Below, piece after piece: positions 40,118 through 53,787 of a stretch of DNA of 64,000 nt. The stretch lies in contig NC_086036.1 of assembly GCF_036323735.1 (NCBI RefSeq), forward strand, positions 38,190,550 through 38,254,549. Reading direction: 5' to 3'. The position numbers and the translations under genes are program-made. Origin of the DNA: Rattus norvegicus (Eukaryota; Chordata; Mammalia; Rodentia; Muridae). Below the pieces are notes generated by a model. It made no database searches. It was not told the DNA's origin and saw nothing but the letters and a program-made list of their open reading frames with translations. Position 1 is the stretch's first letter; each line of letters begins with the position of its first letter.

Positions 40118-43074
40118 TTGAATAACAAGCTTATTACATGCGAATCCTATTGGGAACCTACTGAATTCACCATGATACTTAGAGTCCGCTCCTTAAAATG
40201 TTGTTACATATTGAAAAGCACACTCATACAAGCGTGTCCCTTTGGGAACTCACTGAATTCGCCTAGAAATTTTGATTCCATTCGTGAAAATTTTTCTATA
40301 TCCCGAACAGTCCACTTATTACTACTGCGGCCTTTTGGGAACTAACCGAATTCACCATGTTACTCAGAACCGGCACACCAAATTTTGATAAATCTTTCGA
40401 AGTACGCATATTACAAGAGCCTGCTACTGGGAACTAACTGAATTAACAGAGAAACAGTGTTTCCGTTCCTAAAAAAGCTGCTCTATCTTGAATAACAAAC
40501 TTATTACATGCGAATCCTATTGGGAACCTACTGAATTCACCATGATACTTAGAGTCCGTTCCTTAAAATGTTGTTACATATTGAAAAGCACACTCACACA
40601 AGCATGTCCCATTGGGAACTCACTGAATTCGCCTAGAAATTTTGATTCCATTCGTGAAAATTTTTCTATATCCCGAACAGTCCACTTATTACTACTGCGG
40701 CCTATTGGGAACTAACCGAATTCACCATGTTACTCAGATTCGGCACACCAAATTTTGATAAATCTTTAGAAGTACGCATATTACAAGAGCCTGCTACTGG
40801 GAACTAACTGAATTCACAGAGAAACAGTGTTTCCGTACCTTAAAACGCTGCTCTATCTTGAATAACAAGCTTATTACATGCGAATCCTATTGGGAACCTA
40901 CTTAATTCACCATGATACTTAGAGTCCGTTCGTTAAAATGTTGTTACATATTGAAAAGCACACTCATACAAGCATGTCCCATTGGGAACTCACTGAATTC
41001 GCCTAGAAATTTTGATTCCATTCGTGAAAATTTTTCTATATCCCGAAAAGTCCACTTATTACTACTGCGGCCTATTGGGACTAACCGAATTCACCATGTT
41101 ACTCAGATTCGGCACACCAAATTTTGATAAATCTTTGGAAGTAGGCATATTACAAGAGCCTGCTACTGGGAACTAACTGAATTCACAGAGAAACAGTGTT
41201 TCCGTACCTTAAAACGTTGCTCTATCTTGAACAACAAGCTTATTACATGCGAATCCTATTGGGAACCTACTGAATTCACCATGATACTTAGAGTCCGTTC
41301 CTTAAAATGTTGTTACATATTGAAAAGCACACTCATACAAGCATGTCCCATTGGGAACTCACTGAATTCGCCTAGAAATTTTGATTCCATTCGTGAAAAT
41401 TTTTCTATATCCCGAACAGTCCACTTATTACTACTGCGGCCTATTGGGAACAAACCGAATTCACCATGTTACTCAGATTCGTCACACCAAATTTTGATAA
41501 ATCTTTAGAAGTACGCATATTACAAGAGCCTGCTACTGGGAACTAACTGAATTCACAGAGAAACAGTGTTTCCGTACCTTAAAACGCTGCTCTATCTTGA
41601 ATAACAAGCTTATTACATGCGAATCCTATTGGGAACCTACTGAATTCACCATGATACTTAGAGTCCGTTCCTTAAAATGTTGTTACATATTGAAAAGCAC
41701 ACTCATACAAGCGTGTCCCCTGGGAACTCACTGAATTCGCCTAGAAATTTTGATTCCATTCGTGAAAATTTTTCTATATCCCGAACAGTCCACTTCTTAC
41801 TACTGCGGCCTATTGGGAACTAACCGAATTCACCATGTTACTCAGATTCGGCACACCAAAATTTGATAAATCTTTAGAAGTAGCATATTACAAGAGCCTG
41901 CTGCTGGGAACTAACTGAATTCACAGAGAAACAGTGTTTCCGTACCTTAAAACGCTGCTCTATCTTGAATAACAAGCTTATTACATGCGAATCCTATTGG
42001 GAACCTACTGAATTCACCATGATACTTAGAGTCCGTTCCTTAAAATGTTGTTACATATTGAAAAGCACACTCATACAAGCGTGTCCCTTTGGGAACTCAC
42101 TGAATTCGCCTAGAAATTTTGATTCCATTCGTGAAAATTTTTCTATATCCCGAACAGTCCACTTATTACTACTGCGGCCTTTTGGGAACTAACCGAATTC
42201 ACCATGTTACTCAGAACCGGCACACCAAATTTTGATAAATCTTTCGAAGTACGCATATTACAAGAGCCTGCTACTGGGAACTAACTGAATTAACAGAGAA
42301 ACAGTGTTTCCGTTCCTAAAAAAGCTGCTCTATCTTGAATAACAAGCTTATTACATGCGAATCCTATTGGGAACCTACAGAATTCACCATGATACTTAGA
42401 GTCCGTTCCTTAAAATGTTGTTACATATTGAAAAGCACACTCACACAAGCATGTCCCATTGGGAACTCACTGAATTCGCCTAGAAATTTTGATTCCATTC
42501 GTGAAAATTTTTCTATATCCCGAACAGTCCACTTATTACTACTGCGGCCTATTGGGAACTAACCGAATTCACCATGTTACTCAGATTCGGCACACCAAAT
42601 TTTGATAAATCTTTAGAATTACGCATATTACAAGAGCCTGCTACTGGGAACTAACTGAATTCACAGAGAAACAGTGTTTCCGTTCCTTAAAACGTTGCTC
42701 TATCTTGAATAACAAGCTTATTACATGCGAATCCTATTGGGAACCTACTGAATTCACCATGATACTTAGAGTCCGTTCCTTAAAATGTTGTTACATATTG
42801 AAAAGCACACTCACACAAGCATGTCCCATTGGGAACTCACTGAATTCGCCTAGAAATTTTGATTCCATTCGTGAAAATTTTTCTATATCCCGAACAGTCC
42901 ACTTATTACTACTGCGGCCTATTGGGAACTAACCGAATTCACCATGTTACTCAGATTCGGCACACCAAATTTTGATAAATCTTTGGAAGTACGCATATTA
43001 CAAGAGCCTGCTACTGGGAACTAACTGAATTCACAGAGAAACAGTGTTTCCGTTCCTTAAAACGCTGCTCTATC
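40118..43074 (+). repeat. Block P1, 8 units (2,957 bp): F-o-X-N-F-F-o-o
   Basis: Unit starts are 40118, 40488, 40858, 41227, 41597, 41965, 42335 and 42705. It matches block P2 exactly 10,713 bp further on, unit by unit. Diagnostic features are ccgctcc and ggccttttggg in the first unit, a lost HindIII site (aaactt at 40,497) in the second, cttaattcacc and cccgaaaag in the third, and cgtgtcccctggg (2-bp loss) and cacttcttac in the fifth. The only differences from P2 that I noticed are a few single bases. Confidence 0.93.
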
Positions 43075-44920
43075 TTGAATAACAAGCTTATTACATGCGA
43101 ATCCTATTGGGAACCTACTGAATTCACCATGATACTTAGAGTCCGTTCCTTAAAATGTTGTTACATATTGAAAAGCACAGTCATACAAGCATGTCCCATT
43201 GGGAACTCACTGAATTCGCCTAGACATTTTGATTCCATTCGTGAAAATTTTTCTATATCCCGAACAGTCCACTTATTACTACTGCGGCCTATTGGGAACT
43301 AACCGAATTCACCATGTTACTCAGAACCGGCACACCAAATTTTGATAAATCTTCGAAGTACGCATATTACAAGAGCCTGCTACTGGGAACTAACTGAATT
43401 CACAGAGAAACAGTGTTTCCGTTCCTAAAAAAGCTGCTCTATCTTGAATAACAAGCTTATTACATGCGAATCCTATTGGGAACCTACTGAATTCACCATG
43501 ATACTTAGAGTCCGTTCCTTAAAATGTTGTTACATATTGAAAAGCACACTCACACAAGCATGTCCCATTGGGAACTCACTGAATTCGCCTAGAAAATGAT
43601 TCCATTCGTGAAAATTTTTCTATATCCCGAACAGTCCACTTATTACTACTGCGGCCTATTGGGAACTAACCGAATTCACCATATTACTCAGATTCGGCAC
43701 ACCAAATTTTGATAAATCTTTAGAATTACGCATATTACAAGAGCCTGCTACTGGGAACTAACTGAATTCACAGAGAAACAGTGTTTCCGTTCCTTAAAAC
43801 GTTGCTCTATCTTGAATAACAAGCTTATTACATGCGAATCCTATTGGGAACCTACTGAATTCACCATGATACTTAGAGTCCGTTCCTTAAAATGTTGTTA
43901 CATATTGAAAAGCACACTCATACAAGCATGTCCCATTGGGAACTCACTGAATTTGCCTAGAAATTTTGATTCCATTAGTGAAAATTTTTCTATATCCCGA
44001 ACAGTCCACTTATTACTACTGCGGCCTATTGGGAACTAACCGAATTCACCATGTTACTCAGATTCGGCACACCAAATTTTGATAAGTCTTTAGAAGTACG
44101 CATATTACAAAGGCCTGCTACTGGGAACTAACTGAATTCACAGAGAAACAGTGTTTCCGTTCCTTAAAACGCTGCTCTATCTTGAATAACAAGCTTATTA
44201 CATGCGAATCCTATTGGGAACCTACTGAATTCACCATGATACTTAGAGTCCGTTCCTTAAAATGTTGTTACATATTGAAAAGCACACTCATACAAGCATG
44301 TCCCATTGGGAACTCAGTGAATTCGCCTAGAAATTTTGATTCCATTCGTGAAAATTTTTCTATATCCCGAACAGTCCACTTATTACTACTGCGGCCTATT
44401 GGGAACTAACCGAATTCACCATGTTATTCAGATTCGGCACACCAAATTTTGATAAATCTTTGGAAGTACGCATATTACAAGAGACTGCTACTGGGAACTA
44501 ACTGAATTTACAGAGAACAGTGTTTCCGTTCCTTAAAACGCTGCTCTATCTTGAATGACAAGCTTATTACATGCGAATCCTATTGGGAACCTACTGCATT
44601 CACCATGATACTTAGAATCCATTCCTTAAAATGTTGTTACATATTGAAAAGCACACTCATACAAGCATGTCCCATTGGGAACTCACTGAATTCGCCTAGA
44701 AATTTTGATTCCATTCGTGAAAATTTTTCTATATCCCGAACAGTCCACTTATTACTACTGCGGCCTATTGGGAACTAACCGAATTCACCATGTTACTCAG
44801 ATTCGGCACACCAAATTTTGATAAATCTTTGGAAGTACGCATATTACAAGAGCCTGCTACTGGGAACTAACTGAATTCACAGAGAAACAGTGTTTCCGTT
44901 CCTTAAAACGCTGCTCTATC
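43075..44920 (+). repeat. Block Q1, first five-unit repeat H-S-L-V-T (1,846 bp)
   Basis: Unit starts are 43075, 43444, 43812, 44182 and 44551. The H unit has acagtcatac, gaaccggc and a 2-base loss in C (aaatcttcgaag). The S unit has agaaaatgattcc and caccatattac. The L unit has ccattagtg. The V unit is followed by gagactgc and gaatttacagag. The T unit starts ttgaatgacaag. Confidence 0.93.
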
Positions 44921-46767
44921 TTGAATAACAAGCTTATTACATGCGAATCCTATTGGGAACCTACTGAATTCACCATGATACTTAGAGTCCGTTCCTTAAA
45001 ATGTTGTTACATATTGAAAAGCACAGTCATACAAGCATGTCCCATTGGGAACTCACTGAATTCGCCTAGACATTTTGATTCCATTCGTGAAAATTTTTCT
45101 ATATCCCGAACAGTCCACTTATTACTACTGCGGCCTATTGGGAACTAACCGAATTCACCATGTTACTCAGAACCGGCACACCAAATTTTGATAAATCTTT
45201 AGAAGTACGCATATTACAAGAGCCTGCTACTGGGAACTAACTGAATTCACAGAGAAACAGTGTTTCCGTTCCTAAAAAAGCTGCTCTATCTTGAATAACA
45301 AGCTTATTACATGCGAATCCTATTGGGAACCTACTGAATTCACCATGATACTTAGAGTCGGTTCCTTACAATGTTGTTACATATTGAAAAGCACACTCAC
45401 ACAAGCATGTCCCATTGGGAACTCACTGAATTCGCCTAGAAAATGATTCCATTCGTGAAAATTTTTCTATATCCCGAACAGTCCACTTATTACTACTGCG
45501 GCCTATTGGGAACAAACTGAATTCACCATGTTACTCAGATTCGGCACACCAAATTTTGATAAATCTTTAGAATTACGCATATTACAAGAGCCTGCTACTG
45601 GGAACTAACTGAATTCACAGAGAAACAGTGTTTCCGTTCCTTAAAACGCTGCTCTATCTTGAATAACAAGCTTATTACATGCGAATCCTATTGGGAACCT
45701 ACTGAATTCACCATGATACTTAGAGTCCGTTCCTTAAAATGTTGTTACATATTGAAAAGCAGACTCATACAAGCATGTCCCATTGGGAACTCACTGAATT
45801 TGCCTAGAAATTTTGATTCCATTAGTGAAAATTTTTCTATATCCCGAACAGTCCACTTATTACTACTGCGGCCTATTGGGAACTAACCGAATTCACCATG
45901 TTACTCAGATTCGGCACACCAAATTTTGATAATTCTTTAGAAGTACGCATATTACAAAGGCCTGCTACTGGGAACTAACTGAATTCACAGAGAAACAGTG
46001 TTTCCGTTCCTTAAAACGCTGCTCTATCTTGAATAACAAGCTTATTACATGCGAATCCTATTGGGAACCTACTGAATTCACCATGATACTTAGAGTCCGT
46101 TCCTTAAAATGTTGTTACATATTGAAAAGCACACTCATACAAGCATGTCCCATTGGGAACTCAGTGAATTCGCCAAGAAATTTTGATTCCATTCGTGAAA
46201 ATTTTTCTATATCCCGAACAGTCCACTTATTACTACTGCGGCCTATTGGGAACTAACCGAATTCACCATGTTATTCAGATTCGGCACACCAAATTTTGAT
46301 AAATCTTTGGAAGTACGCATATTACAAGAGCCTGCTACTGGGAACTAACTGAATTCACAGAGAACAGTGTTTCCGTTCCTTAAAACGCTGCTCTATCTTG
46401 AATAACAAGCTTATTACATGCGAATCCTATTGGGAACCTACTGCATTCACCATGATACTTAGAATCCATTCCTTAAAATGTTGTTACATATTGAAAAGCA
46501 CACTCACACAAGCATGTCCCATTGGGAACTCACTGAATTCGCCTAGAAATTTTGATTCCATTCGTGAAAATTTTTCTATATCCCGAACAGTCCACTTATT
46601 ACTACTGCGGCCTATTGGGAACTAACCGAATTCACCATGTTACTCAGATTCGGCACACCAAATTTTGATAAATCTTTGGAAGTACGCATATTACAAGAGC
46701 CTGCTACTGGGAACTAACTGAATTCACAGAGAAACAGTGTTTCCGTTCCTTAAAACGCTGCTCTATC
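44921..46767 (+). repeat. Block Q1, second five-unit repeat H-S-L-V-T (1,847 bp)
   Basis: Unit starts are 44921, 45291, 45659, 46029 and 46398. It keeps the class order of the first half but with its own markers: gagtcggttccttacaatg in the S unit together with gggaacaaactg, aaagcagactc and gataattc in the L unit, cgccaagaaa in the V unit, and ctcacacaagc in the T unit. The two halves of Q are therefore distinguishable, so the whole ten-unit Q, not the five-unit repeat, is the element duplicated later. Confidence 0.93.
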
Positions 46768-49700
46768 TTGAATAACAAGCTTATTACATGCGAATCCTAT
46801 TGGGAACCTACTGAATTCACCATGATACTTAGAGTCCGTTCCTTAAAATGTTGTTACATATTGAAAAGCACAGTCATACAAGCATGTCCCATTGGGAACT
46901 CACTGAATTCGCCTAGACATTTTGATTCCATTCGTGAAAATTTTTCTATATCCCGAACAGTCCACTTATTACTACTGCGGCCTATTGGGAACTAACCGAA
47001 TTCACCATGTTACTCAGAACCGGCACACCAAATTTTGATAAATCTTCGAAGTACGCATATTACAAGAGCCTGCTACTGGGAACTAACTGAATTCACAGAG
47101 AAACAGTGTTTCCGTTCCTAAAAAAGCTGCTCTATCTTGAATAACAAGCTTATTACATGCGAATCCTATTGGGAACCTACTGAATTCACCATGATACTTA
47201 GAGTCCGTTCCTTAAAATGTTGTTACATATTGAAAAGCACACTCACACAAGCATGTCCCATTGGGAACTCACTGAATTCGCCTAGAAAATGATTCCATTC
47301 GTGAAAATTTTTCTATATCCCGAACAGTCCACTTATTACTACTGCGGCCTATTGGGAACTAACCGAATTCACCATATTACTCAGATTCGGCACACCAAAT
47401 TTTGATAAATCTTTAGAATTACGCATATTACAAGAGCCTGCTACTGGGAACTAACTGAATTCACAGAGAAACAGTGTTTCCGTTCCTTAAAACGTTGCTC
47501 TATCTTGAATAACAAGCTTATTACATGCGAATCCTATTGGGAACCTACTGAATTCACCATGATACTTAGAGTCCGTTCCTTAAAATGTTGTTACATATTG
47601 AAAAGCACACTCATACAAGCATGTCCCATTGGGAACTCACTGAATTTGCCTAGAAATTTTGATTCCATTAGTGAAAATTTTTCTATATCCCGAACAGTCC
47701 ACTTATTACTACTGCGGCCTATTGGGAACTAACCGAATTCACCATGTTACTCAGATTCGGCACACCAAATTTTGATAAGTCTTTAGAAGTACGCATATTA
47801 CAAAGGCCTGCTACTGGGAACTAACTGAATTCACAGAGAAACAGTGTTTCCGTTCCTTAAAACGCTGCTCTATCTTGAATAACAAGCTTATTACATGCGA
47901 ATCCTATTGGGAACCTACTGAATTCACCATGATACTTAGAGTCCGTTCCTTAAAATGTTGTTACATATTGAAAAGCACACTCATACAAGCATGTCCCATT
48001 GGGAACTCAGTGAATTCGCCTAGAAATTTTGATTCCATTCGTGAAAATTTTTCTATATCCCGAACAGTCCACTTATTACTACTGCGGCCTATTGGGAACT
48101 AACCGAATTCACCATGTTATTCAGATTCGGCACACCAAATTTTGATAAATCTTTGGAAGTACGCATATTACAAGAGACTGCTACTGGGAACTAACTGAAT
48201 TTACAGAGAACAGTGTTTCCGTTCCTTAAAACGCTGCTCTATCTTGAATGACAAGCTTATTACATGCGAATCCTATTGGGAACCTACTGCATTCACCATG
48301 ATACTTAGAATCCATTCCTTAAAATGTTGTTACATATTGAAAAGCACACTCATACAAGCATGTCCCATTGGGAACTCACTGAATTCGCCTAGAAATTTTG
48401 ATTCCATTCGTGAAAATTTTTCTATATCCCGAACAGTCCACTTATTACTACTGCGGCCTATTGGGAACTAACCGAATTCACCATGTTACTCAGATTCGGC
48501 ACACCAAATTTTGATAAATCTTTGGAAGTACGCATATTACAAGAGCCTGCTACTGGGAACTAACTGAATTCACAGAGAAACAGTGTTTCCGTTCCTTAAA
48601 ACGCTGCTCTATCTTGAATAACAAGCTTATTACATGCGAATCCTATTGGGAACCTACTGAATTCACCATGATACTTAGAGTCCGTTCCTTAAAATGTTGT
48701 TACATATTGAAAAGCACAGTCATACAAGCATGTCCCATTGGGAACTCACTGAATTCGCCTAGACATTTTGATTCCATTCGTGAAAATTTTTCTATATCCC
48801 GAACAGTCCACTTATTACTACTGCGGCCTATTGGGAACTAACCGAATTCACCATGTTACTCAGAACCGGCACACCAAATTTTGATAAATCTTTAGAAGTA
48901 CGCATATTACAAGAGCCTGCTACTGGGAACTAACTGAATTCACAGAGAAACAGTGTTTCCGTTCCTAAAAAAGCTGCTCTATCTTGAATAACAAGCTTAT
49001 TACATGCGAATCCTATTGGGAACCTACTGAATTCACCATGATACTTAGAGTCGGTTCCTTACAATGTTGTTACATATTGAAAAGCACACTCACACAAGCA
49101 TGTCCCATTGGGAACTCACTGAATTCGCCTAGAAAATGATTCCATTCGTGAAAATTTTTCTATATCCCGAACAGTCCACTTATTACTACTGCGGCCTATT
49201 GGGAACAAACTGAATTCACCATGTTACTCAGATTCGGCACACCAAATTTTGATAAATCTTTAGAATTACGCATATTACAAGAGCCTGCTACTGGGAACTA
49301 ACTGAATTCACAGAGAAACAGTGTTTCCGTTCCTTAAAACGCTGCTCTATCTTGAATAACAAGCTTATTACATGCGAATCCTATTGGGAACCTACTGAAT
49401 TCACCATGATACTTAGAGTCCGTTCCTTAAAATGTTGTTACATATTGAAAAGCAGACTCATACAAGCATGTCCCATTGGGAACTCACTGAATTTGCCTAG
49501 AAATTTTGATTCCATTAGTGAAAATTTTTCTATATCCCGAACAGTCCACTTATTACTACTGCGGCCTATTGGGAACTAACCGAATTCACCATGTTACTCA
49601 GAACCGGCACACCAAATTTTGATAATTCTTTAGAAGTACGCATATTACAAAGGCCTGCTACTGGGAACTAACTGAATTCACAGAGAAACAGTGTTTCCGT

Positions 49701-50460
49701 TCCTTAAAACGCTGCTCTATCTTGAATAACAAGCTTATTACATGCGAATCCTATTGGGAACCTACTGAATTCACCATGATACTTAGAGTCCGTTCCTTAA
49801 AATGTTGTTACATATTGAAAAGCACACTCATACAAGCATGTCCCATTGGGAACTCAGTGAATTCGCCAAGAAATTTTGATTCCATTCGTGAAAATTTTTC
49901 TATATCCCGAACAGTCCACTTATTACTACTGCGGCCTATTGGGAACTAACCGAATTCACCATGTTATTCAGATTCGGCACACCAAATTTTGATAAATCTT
50001 TGGAAGTACGCATATTACAAGAGCCTGCTACTGGGAACTAACTGAATTCACAGAGAACAGTGTTTCCGTTCCTTAAAACGCTGCTCTATCTTGAATAACA
50101 AGCTTATTACATGCGAATCCTATTGGGAACCTACTGCATTCACCATGATACTTAGAATCCATTCCTTAAAATGTTGTTACATATTGAAAAGCACACTCAC
50201 ACAAGCATGTCCCATTGGGAACTCACTGAATTCGCCTAGAAATTTTGATTCCATTCGTGAAAATTTTTCTATATCCCGAACAGTCCACTTATTACTACTG
50301 CGGCCTATTGGGAACTAACCGAATTCACCATGTTACTCAGATTCGGCACAACAAATTTTGATAAATCTTTGGAAATACGCATATTACAAGAGCGTGCTAC
50401 TGGGAACTAACTGAATTCACAGAGAAACAGTGTTTCCGTTCCTTAAAACGCTGCTCTATC
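46768..50460 (+). repeat. Block Q2, direct tandem copy of Q1 (3,693 bp, 10 units)
   Basis: Unit starts are 46768, 47137, 47505, 47875, 48244, 48614, 48984, 49352, 49722 and 50091, each exactly 3,693 bp after its partner in Q1. It preserves the rare Q1 markers, including caccatattac (47,371) and ttgaatgacaag (48,244). One clear difference is gaaccggcac at 49,601 where Q1 has gattcggcac (45,908); the alternative state is common elsewhere in the array, so conversion is likely. Near-identity implies recent origin or strong homogenisation. Confidence 0.95.
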
Positions 50461-50830
50461 TTGAATAACAAGCTTATTACATGCGAATCCTATTGGGAAC
50501 CTACTGAATTCACCATGATACTTAGAGTCCGTTCCTTAAAATGTTGTTACATATTGAAAAGCACACTCATACAAGCATGTCCCATTGGGAACTCACTGAA
50601 TTCGCCTAGACATTTTGATTCCATTCGTGAAAATTTTTCTATATCCCGAACAGTCCACTTATTACTACTGCGGCCTATTGGGAACTAACCGAATTCACCA
50701 TGTTACTCAGAACCGGCACACCAAATTTTGATAAATCTTTAGAAGTACGCATATTACAAGAGCCTGCTACTGGGAACTAACTGAATTCACAGAGAAACAG
50801 TGTTTCCGTACCTTAAAACGCTGCTCTATC
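50461..50830 (+). repeat. Single class H unit linking Q2 to P2
   Basis: This unit has agacatttt in B, gaaccggcac in C and ccgtacc in D. It resembles the H unit at 39,748 that precedes P1, but lacks that unit's cattcgttaaaa change. It completes the 10,713-bp period: P 2,957 + Q 3,693 + Q 3,693 + 370. The D quarter of the preceding unit has gagcgtgctac. Confidence 0.9.
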
Positions 50831-53787
50831 TTGAATAACAAGCTTATTACATGCGAATCCTATTGGGAACCTACTGAATTCACCATGATACTTAGAGTCC
50901 GCTCCTTAAAATGTTGTTACATATTGAAAAGCACACTCATACAAGCGTGTCCCTTTGGGAACTCACTGAATTCGCCTAGAAATTTTGATTCCATTCGTGA
51001 AAATTTTTCTATATCCCGAACAGTCCACTTATTACTACTGCGGCCTTTTGGGAACTAACCGAATTCACCATGTTACTCAGAACCGGCACACCAAATTTTG
51101 ATAAATCTTTCGAAGTACGCATATTACAAGAGCCTGCTACTGGGAACTAACTGAATTAACAGAGAAACAGTGTTTCCGTTCCTAAAAAAGCTGCTCTATC
51201 TTGAATAACAAACTTATTACATGCGAATCCTATTGGGAACCTACTGAATTCACCATGATACTTAGAGTCCGTTCCTTAAAATGTTGTTACATATTGAAAA
51301 GCACACTCACACAAGCATGTCCCATTGGGAACTCACTGAATTCGCCTAGAAATTTTGATTCCATTCGTGAAAATTTTTCTATATCCTGAACAGTCCACTT
51401 ATTACTACTGCGGCCTATTGGGAACTAACCGAATTCACCATGTTACTCAGATTCGGCACACCAAATTTTGATAAATCTTTAGAAGTACGCATATTACAAG
51501 AGCCTGCTACTGGGAACTAACTGAATTCACAGAGAAACAGTGTTTCCGTACCTTAAAACGCTGCTCTATCTTGAATAACAAGCTTATTACATGCGAATCC
51601 TATTGGGAACCTACTTAATTCACCATGATACTTAGAGTCCGTTCGTTAAAATGTTGTTACATATTGAAAAGCACACTCATACAAGCATGTCCCATTGGGA
51701 ACTCACTGAATTCGCCTAGAAATTTTGATTCCATTCGTGAAAATTTTTCTATATCCCGAAAAGTCCACTTATTACTACTGCGGCCTATTGGGACTAACCG
51801 AATTCACCATGTTACTCAGATTCGGCACACCAAATTTTGATAAATCTTTGGAAGTAGGCATAACACAAGAGCCTGCTACTGGGAACTAACTGAATTCACA
51901 GAGAAACAGTGTTTCCGTACCTTAAAACGTTGCTCTATCTTGAACAACAAGCTTATTACATGCGAATCCTATTGGGAACCTACTGAATTCACCATGATAC
52001 TTAGAGTCCGTTCCTTAAAATGTTGTTACATATTGAAAAGCACACTCATACAAGCATGTCCCATTGGGAACTCACTGAATTCGCCTAGAAATTTTGATTC
52101 CATTCGTGAAAATTTTTCTATATCCCGAACAGTCCACTTATTACTACTGCGGCCTATTGGGAACAAACCGAATTCACCATGTTACTCAGATTCGTCACAC
52201 CAAATTTTGATAAATCTTTAGAAGTACGCATATTACAAGAGCCTGCTACTGGGAACTAACTGAATTCACAGAGAAACAGTGTTTCCGTACCTTAAAACGC
52301 TGCTCTATCTTGAATAACAAGCTTATTACATGCGAATCCTATTGGGAACCTACTGAATTCACCATGATACTTAGAGTCCGTTCCTTAAAATGTTGTTACA
52401 TATTGAAAAGCACACTCATACAAGCGTGTCCCCTGGGAACTCACTGAATTCGCCTAGAAATTTTGATTCCATTCGTGAAAATTTTTCTATATCCCGAACA
52501 GTCCACTTCTTACTACTGCGGCCTATTGGGAACTAACCGAATTCACCATGTTACTCAGATTCGGCACACCAAAATTTGATAAATCTTTAGAAGTAGCATA
52601 TTACAAGAGCCTGCTGCTGGGAACTAACTGAATTCACAGAGAAACAGTGTTTCCGTACCTTAAAACGCTGCTCTATCTTGAATAACAAGCTTATTACATG
52701 CGAATCCTATTGGGAACCTACTGAATTCACCATGATACTTAGAGTCCGTTCCTTAAAATGTTGTTACATATTGAAAAGCACACTCATACAAGCGTGTCCC
52801 TTTGGGAACTCACTGAATTCGCCTAGAAATTTTGATTCCATTCGTGAAAATTTTTCTATATCCCGAACAGTCCACTTATTACTACTGCGGCCTTTTGGGA
52901 ACTAACCGAATTCACCATGTTACTCAGAACCGGCACACCAAATTTTGATAAATCTTTCGAAGTACGCATATTACAAGAGCCTGCTACTGGGAACTAACTG
53001 AATTAACAGAGAAACAGTGTTTCCGTTCCTAAAAAAGCTGCTCTATCTTGAATAACAAGCTTATTACATGCGAATCCTATTGGGAACCTACAGAATTCAC
53101 CATGATACTTAGAGTCCGTTCCTTAAAATGTTGTTACATATTGAAAAGCACACTCACACAAGCATGTCCCATTGGGAACTCACTGAATTCGCCTAGAAAT
53201 TTTGATTCCATTCGTAAAAATTTTTCTATATCCCGAACAGTCCACTTATTACTACTGCGGCCTATTGGGAACTAACCGAATTCACCATGTTACTCAGATT
53301 CGGCACACCAAATTTTGATAAATCTTTAGAATTACGCATATTACAAGAGCCTGCTACTGGGAACTAACTGAATTCACAGAGAAACAGTGTTTCCGTTCCT
53401 TAAAACGTTGCTCTATCTTGAATAACAAGCTTATTACATGCGAATCCTATTGGGAACCTACTGAATTCACCATGATACTTAGAGTCCGTTCCTTAAAATG
53501 TTGTTACATATTGAAAAGCACACTCACACAAGCATGTCCCATTGGGAACTCACTGAATTCGCCTAGAAATTTTGATTCCATTCGTGAAAATTTTTCTATA
53601 TCCCGAACAGTCCACTTATTACTACTGCGGCCTATTGGGAACTAACCGAATTCACCATGTTACTCAGATTCGGCACACCAAATTTTGATAAATCTTTGGA
53701 AGTACGCATATTACAAGAGCCTGCTACTGGGAACTAACTGAATTCACAGAGAAACAGTGTTTCCGTTCCTTAAAACGCTGCTCTATC
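50831..53787 (+). repeat. Block P2, 8 units (2,957 bp)
   Basis: Unit starts are 50831, 51201, 51571, 51940, 52310, 52678, 53048 and 53418, each 10,713 bp after its P1 partner. It shares the lost HindIII site (51,210), cttaattcacc and the 2-bp loss cgtgtcccctggg. Private changes are atcctgaac in the unit at 51,201, gcataacacaag in the unit at 51,571 and cgtaaaaat in the unit at 53,048. These scattered private changes show that P1 and P2 are distinct genomic copies, not one copy assembled twice. Confidence 0.93.

Noticed and set aside
40118..53787. Assembly artefact duplicating the 10.7-kb segment
   Set aside because: P1 and P2 and the three Q copies each have private substitutions (for example gcataacacaag at about 51,861, caccatattac at 43,678, gaaccggcac at 49,601). 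A simple assembly duplication would be identical. Read support is still needed for the exact copy number.
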